Shown here piece after piece: positions 13,201 through 25,400 of a DNA stretch of 64,000 nt. The notes under the pieces are model-generated. The model saw nothing but the letters and a program-made list of their open reading frames with translations. It had not been told where the DNA came from and made no database searches. Within the stretch, counting starts at the first letter, position 1; every line of letters begins with the position of its first letter. A program made the position numbers and the translations under genes. Location: assembly GCA_037576195.1 (NCBI GenBank), contig CM075101.1:19592001-19656000 (forward strand), written 5' to 3'. This DNA is from Phytoseiulus persimilis. Taxonomy: Eukaryota > Arthropoda > Arachnida > Mesostigmata > Phytoseiidae.

Positions 13201-16200
13201 TCACGTGACCAGCTCTGTCCCGACATCGGGCAATTTCCCATTGGGTTCGTTCCACTCATGCTGCAACTATCCTGATAAACAATTGAAGCAGACGAAAAGA
13301 CCGACGAGCGGAGCACAGCTCTGGACCCATTGATGAGTTGACGATCCACTCTCACCAAACGATCTCGTTTGATGACTGGAGCTAGCCAATGAGGAAAATG
13401 GCGAAAGCGGGCGCTGATTACTGATAATGAATTGAGCCATCCTCGTCGCCCGAGGCGGCAAACATCTTGATTCCCCGAGGCGACGTATCAAGCCGCACGA
13501 GAAACTCCGGAAGCGTTCTCCTGGAATTTTCTCGACCCCTTACCTCCCAGAATTGGTGGTCATCCTCACGGTAGCGCTCTATGAGTGGATTCCCGCTGCT
13601 CGAAGCTCAAGAATCGATATTTGCTCTGGAAAAGCTGGCCAAGTTTCTTTCGGATGAAATCAGCTTTCGCCTTTCGAGTCGTTCCTAGCTCGTGGAAGAT
13701 CGAATTATTGGTTCATCACCCATCTCTCGTCGTTCCGGGAGCGAATCGGGCGCTGAAATCGCTTCAAACTCGAGGAAAATTTCGGATATTGAAGGAGACG
13801 ACTCAGCAGAGACGAAGGAAATAGTCGGTTTTCAAGCATTGGCTGGTATTGTCTCGAGGTTCCGGGCACTTTGACACCTTGCGTTGATGTTGCCTGTTTC
13901 ACTGCTCTTGGTGGACTTTTGTTGTTTCCGCCATCCCGCAAAAATCAGACCACCGATCGACACCTCACCCGGCGACGATTGGGACGGCCCAGCGAAGAAT
14001 TCGCAACGGAGTTTTTCTTCCCTGTCCCTCCTCGCTCCGCTGCCGGTGGACGACGCTAAGGACTTCGTCTCGGGCCGGACCGAAGTCCAGAGCTGATTTT
14101 TTCAGAACTTCGTAGACAAAGAACGAAGAATAGAAGTCCATGTCGAGGTTTGCTGTGAAATCTAGCCCGGACAATTTTCGGCTCCAAGTACGTGACGTGA
14201 TTTCCAGTTCCTTTTGTCTTGGAGCCTTTGGGCTGGGCTCTGTAGCACCGAGAGTGCTATTCCTACTGATGTCCACGAGCCTGGCGGGCGAGAAGTTCGT
14301 CCTGGAGATGCCTCGAAGTCTTACTCGATTGGAGCACTTTCGATTCCTTGCGCAACCGATCGGTGAATGATCTATCAACGGACGTCGATGCTTCGTGGTG
14401 ACGAGCTGAGGCGGCTCCCATGAATTGTTATCAATCATTGTTTTCATCACCATGACTCCGATGATCGTAGTTACGAAAATCTACATTCCAAAAAAATCGT
14501 TCGTCTCATACGCGACTTCCTCACCGTCGCCTTCTCTGCCCCTTTGAATGAGTGCTCAGCCCAGAAATCGTCCCTGGAGACATTCGATTATTGGGCGTTG
14601 ATAATCACACCTGATTGATGTGCCCTGCTCCGTTCATTGATTTGACGGATATTCAGCTCGTGTGGTGTCTTCTAGATCTTTCAACGCTCGATTGTACCGA
14701 TGGCGATCGTTATCGACGGCGAGCCCAAATTACGTGCTCGATTCAAATCGTGAGCTGCGGCAAGAAACCAGCCGTATTCGTTATTCAACGTTTTTAGTCG
14801 CTCATTTTCGGCGAAAGCAAATCATCGAGGTGCTCTCTCGTCACCTCGTCAAGGCGTCGTGCTCATTGGGCTCGGAAATTCACGAGTGACACAAGTGTGA
14901 CGAGTCCTCCGAACGCTGGGTTGCGGCTCCGGACGCTCAGCGCGAATCTTCGCATGCTATGAAAGCCGTGGCGGCTCCTCAACTTTCGCAGGGCAGCGGC
15001 GTTTGACGACTTCACAGTGATGTTCAGGGGGAGCTCCGCTCACAACAAAGACATTCGACCGCACAAAAGCCTCGCGGGATTCTCAGTTTGGCCGCGCGTT
15101 AATCACTCGTGAATGAGGGAGCGAGAGTGCAAGTCGGTAGTTTCCATTTATTAGCGTTTCGTGCGCTCGAGGGGGCTGCCTACGTGGTTGGCTGGCGGGT
15201 TGGTCTGGACGCCCTGCCCCGCGCAGAGACATTCAATGATCGGGCAAGCAAAAGAAACCCGACGGCGACCCTGTCGAGACAACGAGGGAGACCTGTCATT
15301 CAAAATGTTGGTAACTGGGTGAGCGAGCTGGTCAGCTAGCTGACCGGTGAATGGCTCTATGAACAAGACATCTCCTCTCAGTGGCGTGCGTAGTCTTCAT
15401 CAACAAGAAGCCAGAGACAGATACTGAATCACTTCCTGTCTGCGGTTGCCGCTCGCTCCGGGAGAGCCTCGTTCCGGAATCGGGCGAAAACACCGAATCA
15501 GAAAATAAATCCTTTGGGGTCTCCTCTATGCTCCTGAAGGTTCGATGTGGAAATCTGTGGAGGGGACAATCGCTCTGCAGCATCATCCCAACTAAGGAGC
15601 TGGATTCTGAACGATAAGCGGATCGGAAGATTTCATCATCCTCCACCTTCAGGGAGTGAAGTCTTTGCACCCGCCTCGACGAGCAGCGAAGGCAGCCGAT
15701 ACGGCAGGTATTCTCAAACCGAGTCACACAGTTCTGTCCGTTTTCGTTCCACATTTCGATTGCGTATTGAAACAAAAGCCGCTCTTCAAGTTTTTCGTGT
15801 CCGTTCGTTTTCGGACCGATAAGACGTCAGGAGCCGCAGCTCCAGCAGCCGATGACGACGTCGTCGTCCCCATTGACCACAAGTCGGCGCGTTCGTCTGC
15901 GGATGTTTTCACTTTCCATTCCTTGAATCGATCAACTCCGAACCATGGCCTCACTTTCCCCGCTTCCTCGCTCTCGCTTCCCATAAAATTCTGCTCCGAG
16001 CAGCCGGTCATCTGGTACAAATGTACAAGCTTCCATCTTCCTGAAAAACAACACGCTTCTTATTTTTTTTTCTGAGGTCATTGAGCCTCATGCGTCTATC
16101 GTGAGAAAATGTGAGCTTCGTGAAGCTCGTGTGGAAATTGCCGTTTCGAGAGCTCCTCTGCGACAAACCTAGGAGCCGAGGTCGAGTTTATCTTCTTGAT

Positions 16201-18842
16201 CAGGCCCGAAGGAGGTGCCTCTTCCTCGCGGCTTTTCGTTTCCACCTTTTCCAACAACTAACGAAGGTGTTCCGTGGGAAAGTCATTGACAGAATGGAAT
16301 GAGCCGTCTGAATTGAGCGAGCAGGAATAAAGCGGCAAAATGGATTGAAAGAAAAAATAGAAATCAGCAGCCAATGTTGAAATGACCAGCTGCGTTTCTG
16401 GCTCACAGAAAGAAAAGCGTCAAGGAAGCGAGAAGGGAAGTCGCCTGCACTTATTCCAAACATGCCGAGTTTGAGCTGAGACAAACAGACAAATATACTT
16501 TGCTTCAGTGCTTTTAACGAGGAGACCACAAGAAGGCCGATGGGCTGTGTTTTTTCTTTTCTCCTGCATGTACAGGATAGTTGCCGTGGATGTCGAGTGC
16601 TGTAGTTTTGGCTGTTTCTGACGGTGCGGCTCAAGTTTCTCGCAAGTTCGCACAAGGCTCGTGAGAACTCTCCCTCTCTATCGGTTGCGGTCGACTTTTC
16701 GTTCTTGCACATCTCAGTGTAGAAGCAATGCATCCGAAGACTCAGACTCCCAGAGTGAGACATCTTCGGACTCGAGAGTGGGACCGCGGGCAGAGTCTCG
16801 ATGGTCAGTCGAGTGCAATTGCTCAAGGAAGAGTGATTCACATACGCGGTAACCTAGGGATAGCCCCGATGATTTCCAATTGTCCCGTTCGCTCCAGCTT
16901 GGCCAACGTCAGTTATCTACTCATTATGTTTGGGAGATGCGAACAAGATCACCGAAATGGTGGAATAGTGAAGGAGGAAAAAACTGGTGAATTTAACGAC
17001 TCTGACACCTTGGGATAGAGTTGGAAGCAGAAAAGGAAAAGGCCACGAGGAATCCGGGGCTCGACAGGCGGGTCGCGAGCCGAATATAGGAGTGCAGAGG
17101 ATAGAACGCACCTCCGAAATTCCTCAGGGGGCGGTTCGCGCAGAGAAACGCGGAATACATCAAAAAATCAGAGATGCATCGAGCGTGCGATGACGTTTGA
17201 GGAAAGACTATAAAAATTCAATTGGAAATCAATGCTGTAGAAAAAATGGTTTCCTGCTGCGAAGGCCAAGGTCTTCTTGGCATGTCGCATTATAAAGCCA
17301 CGTTCCGCCGAATCATTGAGATTTGCATTTTGTATCCTCCGCGTCGGAGGCCTCTGAGCGATCCCCTTTCTTCTCTCACCTGTTTTTCAATTTGTTCTTG
17401 GCCTCACCGGAAGAACTTTTTGAAACTTCACTGAAACCTATTCATAATTTTCGAGTGTTTTTTCGTCTTCTCGTCATCTACGTACGAGAAGTATTCCACA
17501 GCAGCGATCCGATGGGATAGCAGAGTACCATAAGTGCTCTTTCTGCGTACCGTCCGGGCTTCGATCCCCATTCTGATTCTTATGCTTTCCATCTTGCCCG
17601 AACCGGGAAAGATGAGCTTACCGTTGGATTTCCACTTCCGTTGAAACCTAGTCTATGCCCTGCGGAGCCGCGATCGATCGGATGCGCGCTGGCTGGGTTT
17701 TCATAGCCATAGTCGAAGTTCTCGCAGCCGCAACCCCGACACGCGGCGACCGCTAGGAAGTTCCGATGGAACTCGATAAGAATAGACGAAGAATCAGACA
17801 TCAATCAGGAAGGAACGATCTACTTCGGATTAACTCCGTCTCTGGCCACTGCCCGTAGAGCCCCTCACTTGATCGTTCGCACGTTGGTCGAATAAAGGCA
17901 CAGAACCGATCGCAAGCGCTTTATGGTTGTCGGCATCGAACCTACGTGGAGCGGGTAGCTTTGTTCCGGATTTCATACGTGCCCCTGACCCAGGAAGGGA
18001 TAAAACAGAGGAATTACGAAGTTTACGACGCAGCTTCCACTCACACGGGGCCCGAAAGAAATCGATGGCGGAGACAATTTCACTCGCAATTCCACTGTAC
18101 ATCGAAATATTAGAGAAGGGCCAGGCAAATGCTCAGCTACTCGGTCCGGTCGCTTACGACCACGGCAAGAGCTATCACCCAGTGCGATACATTACGACGC
18201 TAAGCGCCGTTGCTGAAGAATTAGATCATCAATCCAATATGGAGTGATGCGGCGATGTGATTGTGTTGCCGTTGATGCTCGCCGTCATCGATTTCAGCTG
18301 TTGACCGTGCCACAGAGAACATGGGCGCGTCGGGCCCGATCCGTCTGGGTCAGCGAGCCTCTCTGAGCTGGTGGTAGAAAATAAGAACTCAGAAACATGC
18401 TGGTCAGGCTGCTGCTCGACATTCCAACGATTTTTCTCAGGCAGCTCATTGGTGACTGTAGCATTGATGGATGCTGGGAACAATGCGAAGCTGCCAGGCA
18501 CGTCGCCAACCCTTGCAGGATAACTACTTCACATTGGGAACGAAAATTTTCAAATCGAATACACCCGAGAAAACCCTTCGGTTTTCCGCCTATAGTAGCT
18601 CGAGACGCTTGTCAGATAACACTTCCGAAACGCGATCAGAGTCGTGAGCAGGAACTTGTGTTATGGAAGGATCGGCGTGACACATCATGTTTATCATCGA
18701 GATGTCACTCTATCTGTTGAACCGCGTATCTTCCGGGTCCACGGGTATATCGGGTCATTCATTTTCGAACAGTTCGCACTGCTACTTACCCTATTATCCT
18801 GTCAATAGTTTTCTTCACATCATCCTCCTCGTTCGTAAATCG
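4216..18842. other. Long gene-poor stretch, no recognisable gene
   Basis: About 14.6 kb without any protein family I can name. Several open frames of 100-213 codons occur (for example minus strand 6645-7238 and 16200-16841), but they lack convincing composition, splice structure or homology and fit chance expectation at about 50% GC. Two short frames look slightly more protein-like and may be exons: minus strand 6015-6239 and plus strand 13061-13333. Neither has a recognisable domain. A tetranucleotide-like tract of CCAA and CCGA units lies at about 9017-9053. No tRNA, rRNA or histone gene was seen. Confidence 0.4.
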
Positions 18843-19428
18843 ATGCTGGAGATACCCGCCGCTGGAGAACTCAAATTGACCCCTCTTCCAGACCCTGTCG
18901 AGTTTGAGGTTGTGGACCCTCCGCCTGGCTTTGGCGAGCCCCACTTCCCGAGGAACTCCAGGACGCCGTTGCCCCTGTCGTCATCATCCTTCCGAACGAG
19001 TGGAGCCGAAAGGAAGAATCACTCACTGAGTCGTGCCTTCCAGTCCTTCTGTGAAGAAATGCTCGAAGAGAGACCCGCAAACGCAGCTTTCGCTGCTCCA
19101 GCGTACACTGGGTACGTGCTAAGGGCAGAAAAGCCGCGCCATACCTCCTCTTCACTTTTGCTCGAAGAACACAACGATCCCTCATACCGGCATGAATTCG
19201 AATCTTGCATGAGAAATCCTATTTTTCTTTCTAAATACTTTTTATCAGTCACTTCGCGACGAAGTGGCAGAGTGAACCCACCAAGCATGACATCTATGGA
19301 ACGAATCTTGCAACCGGCTGCAAGGAAACTCCGGAAGGTCACACTTTCAAAACAACCGTGTTCTCCTCAACCCCGATAAAAGACACCTCGCCACCACCAC
19401 CCGCTCCCGTCTTTCCAGATTCGTCTAG
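18843..19428 (+). CDS. Putative alternative 5' exons A of the HSPA12-like gene
   Basis: Two coding-like exons: 18843-19111, starting at an ATG and ending at a GTACGT donor, and 19249-19428, entered through a TTTATCAG acceptor and ending at a GTACGG donor. They join in phase 2. The second exon has a proline-rich end ([13 protein letters not shown]). Its phase-2 end also matches the acceptor at 20434, so together they can supply an N-terminus of about 150 residues for the HSPA12-like protein. The content is low complexity (proline, serine, glutamate) and no domain is recognised. They could instead be a small separate gene; only transcript data would tell. Confidence 0.45.
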
Positions 19429-22400
19429 GTACGGTCCAGCTTCCGAACGCGTTCTGATTCTCACCAGCTCATCAAATTTTTCAATTTAGCTGTTTCCTAG
19501 TAGCAATGAGAATATCCGCATTCTGGCAAATACATTTCGCGCCGTCCGAGGTGAACCATAGGACGTGTAGTTCTGTTAATGATACCGGGAATTCTAAAAG
19601 CGATTCTTCTCGAATGTAGAATCGAGGAGCAACAGCAGACAGACAACTTGATCGAGGAGATCTCCCTGGAGAAGAACGACCGTCGTTTCTTGGAGAGCTC
19701 TAGCCCATCGCCGAATCTGAACTCAACAGTCGATATGCTCAGGTCAAAGAAACACTCACAGTCGTTCTCCTCAGACGAAGACGTCGCGTTGAACAACGAT
19801 CTTTTCGCAAGGTAAGAAACACATGGAGGAGGCACGGACCAGGTGGGGATAATGTTGATCAAAGCTCTGCGCGGAAATATTCACGGAGTTTTGGAGTTTT
19901 GCCGGTTCAGTGGTGAGCTCTCAAGGGATAGGATCGGAAAAATTTTGAGATGATACGCCCGGGTATCGGGAGCTTCGAAAAGGTTTCCACTGGGAGTTTC
20001 ACGGAGTCATAACTGCTTTGGCAGACAGGGAGTTTGTCTCCAGCAACTCGGGAGATGTCACCAGAAGTTTCACGCGGCGACGCGAGGGCAACGACCACTA
20101 TTTTCAGCCCTCACACAGACAGAGGCGAACACAGACGAACTTCATCACTTTTCTCAAAGTTCAGCCCTTGCTTAGCATTAAAGAGGCATTGTAATTCCTC
20201 GGCGGTGGAATAAACATCTCCAACATAATGACGTGATCTGCGGGACAGGCCACTGGACATTTGGCGGAATGATATCGCGCTGGCGCGCATTTTCTCGACC
20301 TCAAATCGGACGAGTAGTCCTCCACGAAAGCAACCGCTGATATTCTGCAGAGCGAGGAATGATTGGGCTCCGTGAGAAATTATCGGATCTCAACGTAACA
20401 TTCCGATTTTACAACTCGAGTTATTGCTCTCAGCAGATGCAAGAGTCGCAACGGGAAGGGCTCAGACTCTAGCAACGACAGGATCTCAACTACAGGTGAG
20501 TGAATCCCAACTGGAAACAGAAAGATGAACTCAAGTTTGAGGAAGGAGTTCCTCAGTCCAGAGAGTGGGAGGAGATCTTTCATATCCTGATGAGTTTTCC
20601 TTCCCAGATGAGACGTTCCTCAACGTTAGGAGTGATACTGCCGACAGTGGAGTCGCGAGTCGCCCAGCGTCGGGTCTGGATGTCCACCGAGAACCGCAGA
20701 GCGAGCACTTGAGTCCCCTCGTCGTGGTTGCAATAGACTTCGGGACGACTTACTCCGGTTATGCTTACAGTTTCACCCGAGACCCAGACAGCATCCACAT
20801 CATGCGCAAATGGGAAGGTGAGCGATCTGAGCGAAAACGTCATTCGCGAAAAGGTCGCAAGAGGCACGCCCCGATTACAGCCATGCCGAGCGTAAAGCCG
20901 ACGTTCGGTGAATTTCGGAAGAGTTATCACAAAAAAAGCATGAGACTCGTTTTCATGAGCGGCTTCTCGATGTGAAAAGTAGATCTCGGGACCCGTCCCG
21001 TTGAGAGAGTAGCTGTTGGTGACAGAGGAAAATTCCGGTTACACGTACCTTCCACAACCAGAATCGGGGATCAGCCCTTGATCCACTGATTTCGGTGAAC
21101 TCTCGTGTCGAACAGCTTCTCTCCGAAGTCGAAACCACGAATCCGCCAGCGGTGGAAATCAGAAAATTTGAGTTGGAAGCCAAATATCTCACGGCGTACG
21201 CTGATAGTCGACTCCAGTCATCAAGTATAACCTCGGCAGGTGCGGTGGCCACAATGATAATTGAAATCTTCTCCCAGAATCAAAGAAGGGAGTAATTGAG
21301 TTTGTATCAGCCGTGATGATCGAAAACACTCTAACGGAATGACCTCATGCCGTTCGTCGACGAGGGTCCAATCTGCGTCGTAATAGCATCCGCAGACGCT
21401 GAAACAAATCTGAAGTCATCCCCCCTCGGTTGTCCGTTCATTCATTCATTCGCTCGTCTCTTCACTCAACCCGATCTCCGACAGGGCTCACCAAGGAGTC
21501 CAAGAATTTCTTCGCTGCACCCAAAGTCCGATACGTTTTCCCGCCACTTCACCGGAAAAACGTTTGATCGAGTGCACGAACATTTTCCTTGAAAAGTGTC
21601 TGTCAACCATCTCCCTTGATGGTTATAGTGGTTCATTGCGTCACGTATGACAAATCAGTGTCAGTTTCTCTCAGGGGAGTTTCTCACGGATGTTGCCGAA
21701 CGCAGGCGCCTCGCGGAAGATGATTACAGGCTGTTCTGAACACCCTCGCCGCTTCGGGGCTGAAAAGCAGCTCCGGAATCTGACTAGATTGGTCATTCGC
21801 AGGTGGCGATCCTGGAATTTTGAACCAGAAGACACCGACGTCAGTTCTGCTGAAACCCGATGGCGAATTCCACTCGTTTGGGTTTGCAGCTCGCGACAAC
21901 TTCCACGACCTGGACGTCGAACAAGCTAAGAAATGGTTATATTTCGACAAATTCAAGATGACTCTTCACAGCTCAGAGGTTCGTGCCATTTGACACTCGA
22001 CAGCGTTCATTCTACCAGTCCGAAAACAACCGAATAATTTCAGCTGATGGTCATGGGTTCACTTCCAATTGATTGATAATGAGGATGTATCCGGCATAGA
22101 TGAAGCCAACAACAAGGGCGTCTCACGGGCGATGCGAGATACTCCGATTTTATATTTGAACCGTGAATTCCGCGGACTCTCCGTACGAGAGGATGTCGTG
22201 CGGCTCCCCAATCATGAAGAAATTCGTGCGTACCCTGAGAGGTCGCTGGAGCGTGTTGTCCATCCGTATCTTTCGGGCGCTTTTCTGACAGACTAGAAAA
22301 CTTCTTGACTTCCGAACGTCTCAGAGAAGCTTCACGTCTGGTGTCAAGCCTCAGAATCAGATGCTAGACCGATTTACGGATTCACAATTTTACTTCCCGG

Positions 22401-25400
22401 TGCCGGGAAGCTGCGACGAAATCAAGGGATGGTCTCGAAATTACCTCACCGTCGAGAAGTTCGCGCAACTGTCCACTTCAAAACCTAGAGGGAAGAAAAT
22501 CATTTCTACCTGCTCAAAGTGAAGCGTTTCCTCGAGCCGAAGTTTTCTGTAGCCAACAGAGAACAAGCTTCTCTGCTTCCCTTGCTGTCATGCCAAAGTG
22601 TTGGGAGAAGCAGTTCTCTTCTGTCACTCCTGGGCTCCTCTTCAAAAACGAAAATTGATGCAATCAGCGCGACGAAACGAGCGGATCTAGCGCATTCCCA
22701 ATCTTGGTCTAGGATATTTCGTTCTTGTAGCAGTTGTACTCCAAAACCAAGATTCTAAACTTCGCTCCTGAGAATATCGCGATGGGCTATTTTCAAGGAC
22801 AAAACTTCCGGAAACAAAAACTTATTGTGTTCAGTTGTTGTTTGGTGGATCTAAGTGGGGAATCTCCTTCCCGGTATGGGTTTTCCGAAGAATCTCAGGC
22901 AACTCCAAAATCGCATCCAGGAATGGCGGATTGGGCTTTGCGTCCGATCAGGAGGCACGACAGTCTTCGAGTTCTAAGCACCCAATACTTTCCGTTCAAA
23001 TTTCTCGTCAATATTGGTTTCACTTTTGATACCAGCGCACGCTGCTCGTATAACCTTGAGAGAAGCCGCAGCGCTCATCCGGTGGTGTAATTCATTAGAC
23101 GCTGCTGGTGGATTCTGTTCTTTCTTCTTCACGTCCGACTTCGGCGTCGGAACGACACTCCCCGAAAATTCTCCCGTTCTGGTGGCTCGAGGGTCATAAG
23201 GGAGGTCAAACATAAACTGACAGACACTCCTCGGTTCGAGTGCGAGTCTATTGCGACACCCAGAAAATATTTTCGCATGCCGATGATTTGATGTTGAGTA
23301 ACGATAGAGTGATATGAAACGTTGAAGAAGGCATTTGGAACTCCCTGAATGAAGTGGCCTGGGATGTCTTGAGGCCTGTTCTGGTCGTTGTCGCTAGTGA
23401 AGGTTTCCTGACAGCAAAGGACTGGCTGCGAAACTCATCTTCCTTGCCTCTTGGGATTCGGTTATTCTCTCCCTGTGTGTGCTGAGTTGTCTAGCTGGGT
23501 GTTCTCACAAGAGACAACCCTTCCTGCTTCTTCGAGGCGGAGGGTACTTTGTCACGCGGTACTCAACGTGGCAGTTTCGATGTGACTTTCCCTGTTCCAG
23601 TCTGCATCTGGCATTTTTTCTGATGCTTTCACTCGTTCCGGTCGAAACCACTGTCATGATTCTCGGCGTCTCAGGACACAGTGTATGCTTTCCGACTAAG
23701 AAACTATGGTATCACCGTCGGAATCACCGGGGTTCCGTTATCTCGTCGCCGACATATGCAAGCTTTTGGAGTACCTGCACTCAGCAGGTTTCACCCGAGT
23801 CTCGTAAGTCAGGCTCTTCGGCAAAAAGAAACGTGCGTGGGTATTAAACAGCGGAGCGCCAGCCAGCGCCGTCAAATACCGAAACAATTCTGGACAAGCA
23901 TTGCCGAGCTGGTTGCAGAAAGGAGTTGACCTTCCCGTGATTGGGGTCGCTGCGTTAAGGCACATATACACAAGTACGAAATACAGACGAATAAACAACC
24001 GGCAAAAAATCATTGTTCACCAGAAGGGAACGATCAGGGGCGCCAGGTGAAAGATTGTTTTTGGTGGTGTCGCTGGGATACGGCGTGATTCCGACGACTC
24101 AAGTCTTGAGCTATCGGTTCAACCAAGCGCTTATGGAGCGTCTCGTACAACGAGCATCTAGAACGAGGGGCTTTCCTCCGGAAGGGTTTCGTCTCATACG
24201 AGAAGACGTTGACTCATTTTGAGCGAGTGCCCTGCGCAGAACTTCAGGCTAATTGGAATAAACGTCCTCATCTCACGGAGTCGATTCCATTTCAGAACTT
24301 GACCCGGGACACGGAAATCCGCGCGGTGAACGGGCGTCCGATGAAAGCACTCGTCGTTTTTTCCCTGGCACTTCGACACTTCAAAGAGCAGGCTTTCAGG
24401 GAGCTTCGAGACGTCGCCGGCATGATCAACTTCGAAGATATCCGTTGGGTCATCACTGTGCCCGCAATTTGGAGGCAACCAGCAAAACAGTTCATCAGGG
24501 CGGCAGCTTACAAGGTGATTCTCGTGGATGACTGAGACACGTGAACGGATTCCTCACATTCTCACAGTAATGACTCTATGTATCTTCCGAATCCTCCCAA
24601 CGATGCGAACGCCACGGAAAACTCGAGGAGCAACTTCATTGGCGATACGATCGGTGGACACGCCTGCGATTAAAACTGCTGACCAGTAATTAACGAAGTG
24701 TCTCGGGGTGAATTCCAGGCAGGAATCGGGAGTCCTGAGAACCCAGAACGGGTTGTGATCGCTCTCGAACCCGAAGCGGCCTCGGTCTACTGCAGGAAAC
24801 TCAAGGTGCACCAACTGGTGCCCGATGTTCCGCCATCGAACAGAATCTTCTTCCTGCGCGAGCACGTCCAGGAAATTAATCTACAGCCTGCCGTTGACGA
24901 GGAAAAGGGTGAGATGTCAAGGCTCCTCGCGCTGAGCGAAGCTCCATCTACATTACCAATCGGAATCATTAAACTTTTTCCATTGGCCTGTCTGGATGAT
25001 TAGCCAACACACATCGGAAAGAAACTGTCCAAGAACTAGATGCTTCCATAAATACCACGGATTATATTCTCTCCTCTTACATTCTTCCTCTAAACCACTG
25101 AATGGTGTGGCTTCCGCAGAGCTCTACTGCGAGATCGCTTCTCAGGAAATCTATTCGACCCTGGACACTCCGACGGGGGATGTTCAGTCTTGTTCTGGGT
25201 CATCTAGCGCTTCTTCCTCTTACACATCTATTGGCATGTCCCCTCTATATGCTACGATTCCCAGCAAGAGAGAGACCCGCTTTGAGGATTGTTTGAACCG
25301 AGGTACTTCAAGAGCGTGTCGTCCGTGTTTCCCCGAAACGTCTTCTGTATCCTTGTATGACACGTTCGTTCTGCTTCCCTGACGTCCCTGTGTCCCCCCG

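Noticed and set aside
16200..16841. Minus-strand open frame of 213 codons
   Set aside because: Composition is unlike protein (scattered Cys, Ser and Arg) and no family is recognised; treated as chance.
17545..17575. T-arm-like GGGCTTCGATCCCC
   Set aside because: No matching stem, D-arm or anticodon arm could be folded around it.
21095..21295. Possible retrotransposon gag-like segment in an HSPA12 intron
   Set aside because: The resemblance to Pao-type gag N-termini is only compositional; no protease, RT or repeat context was found.
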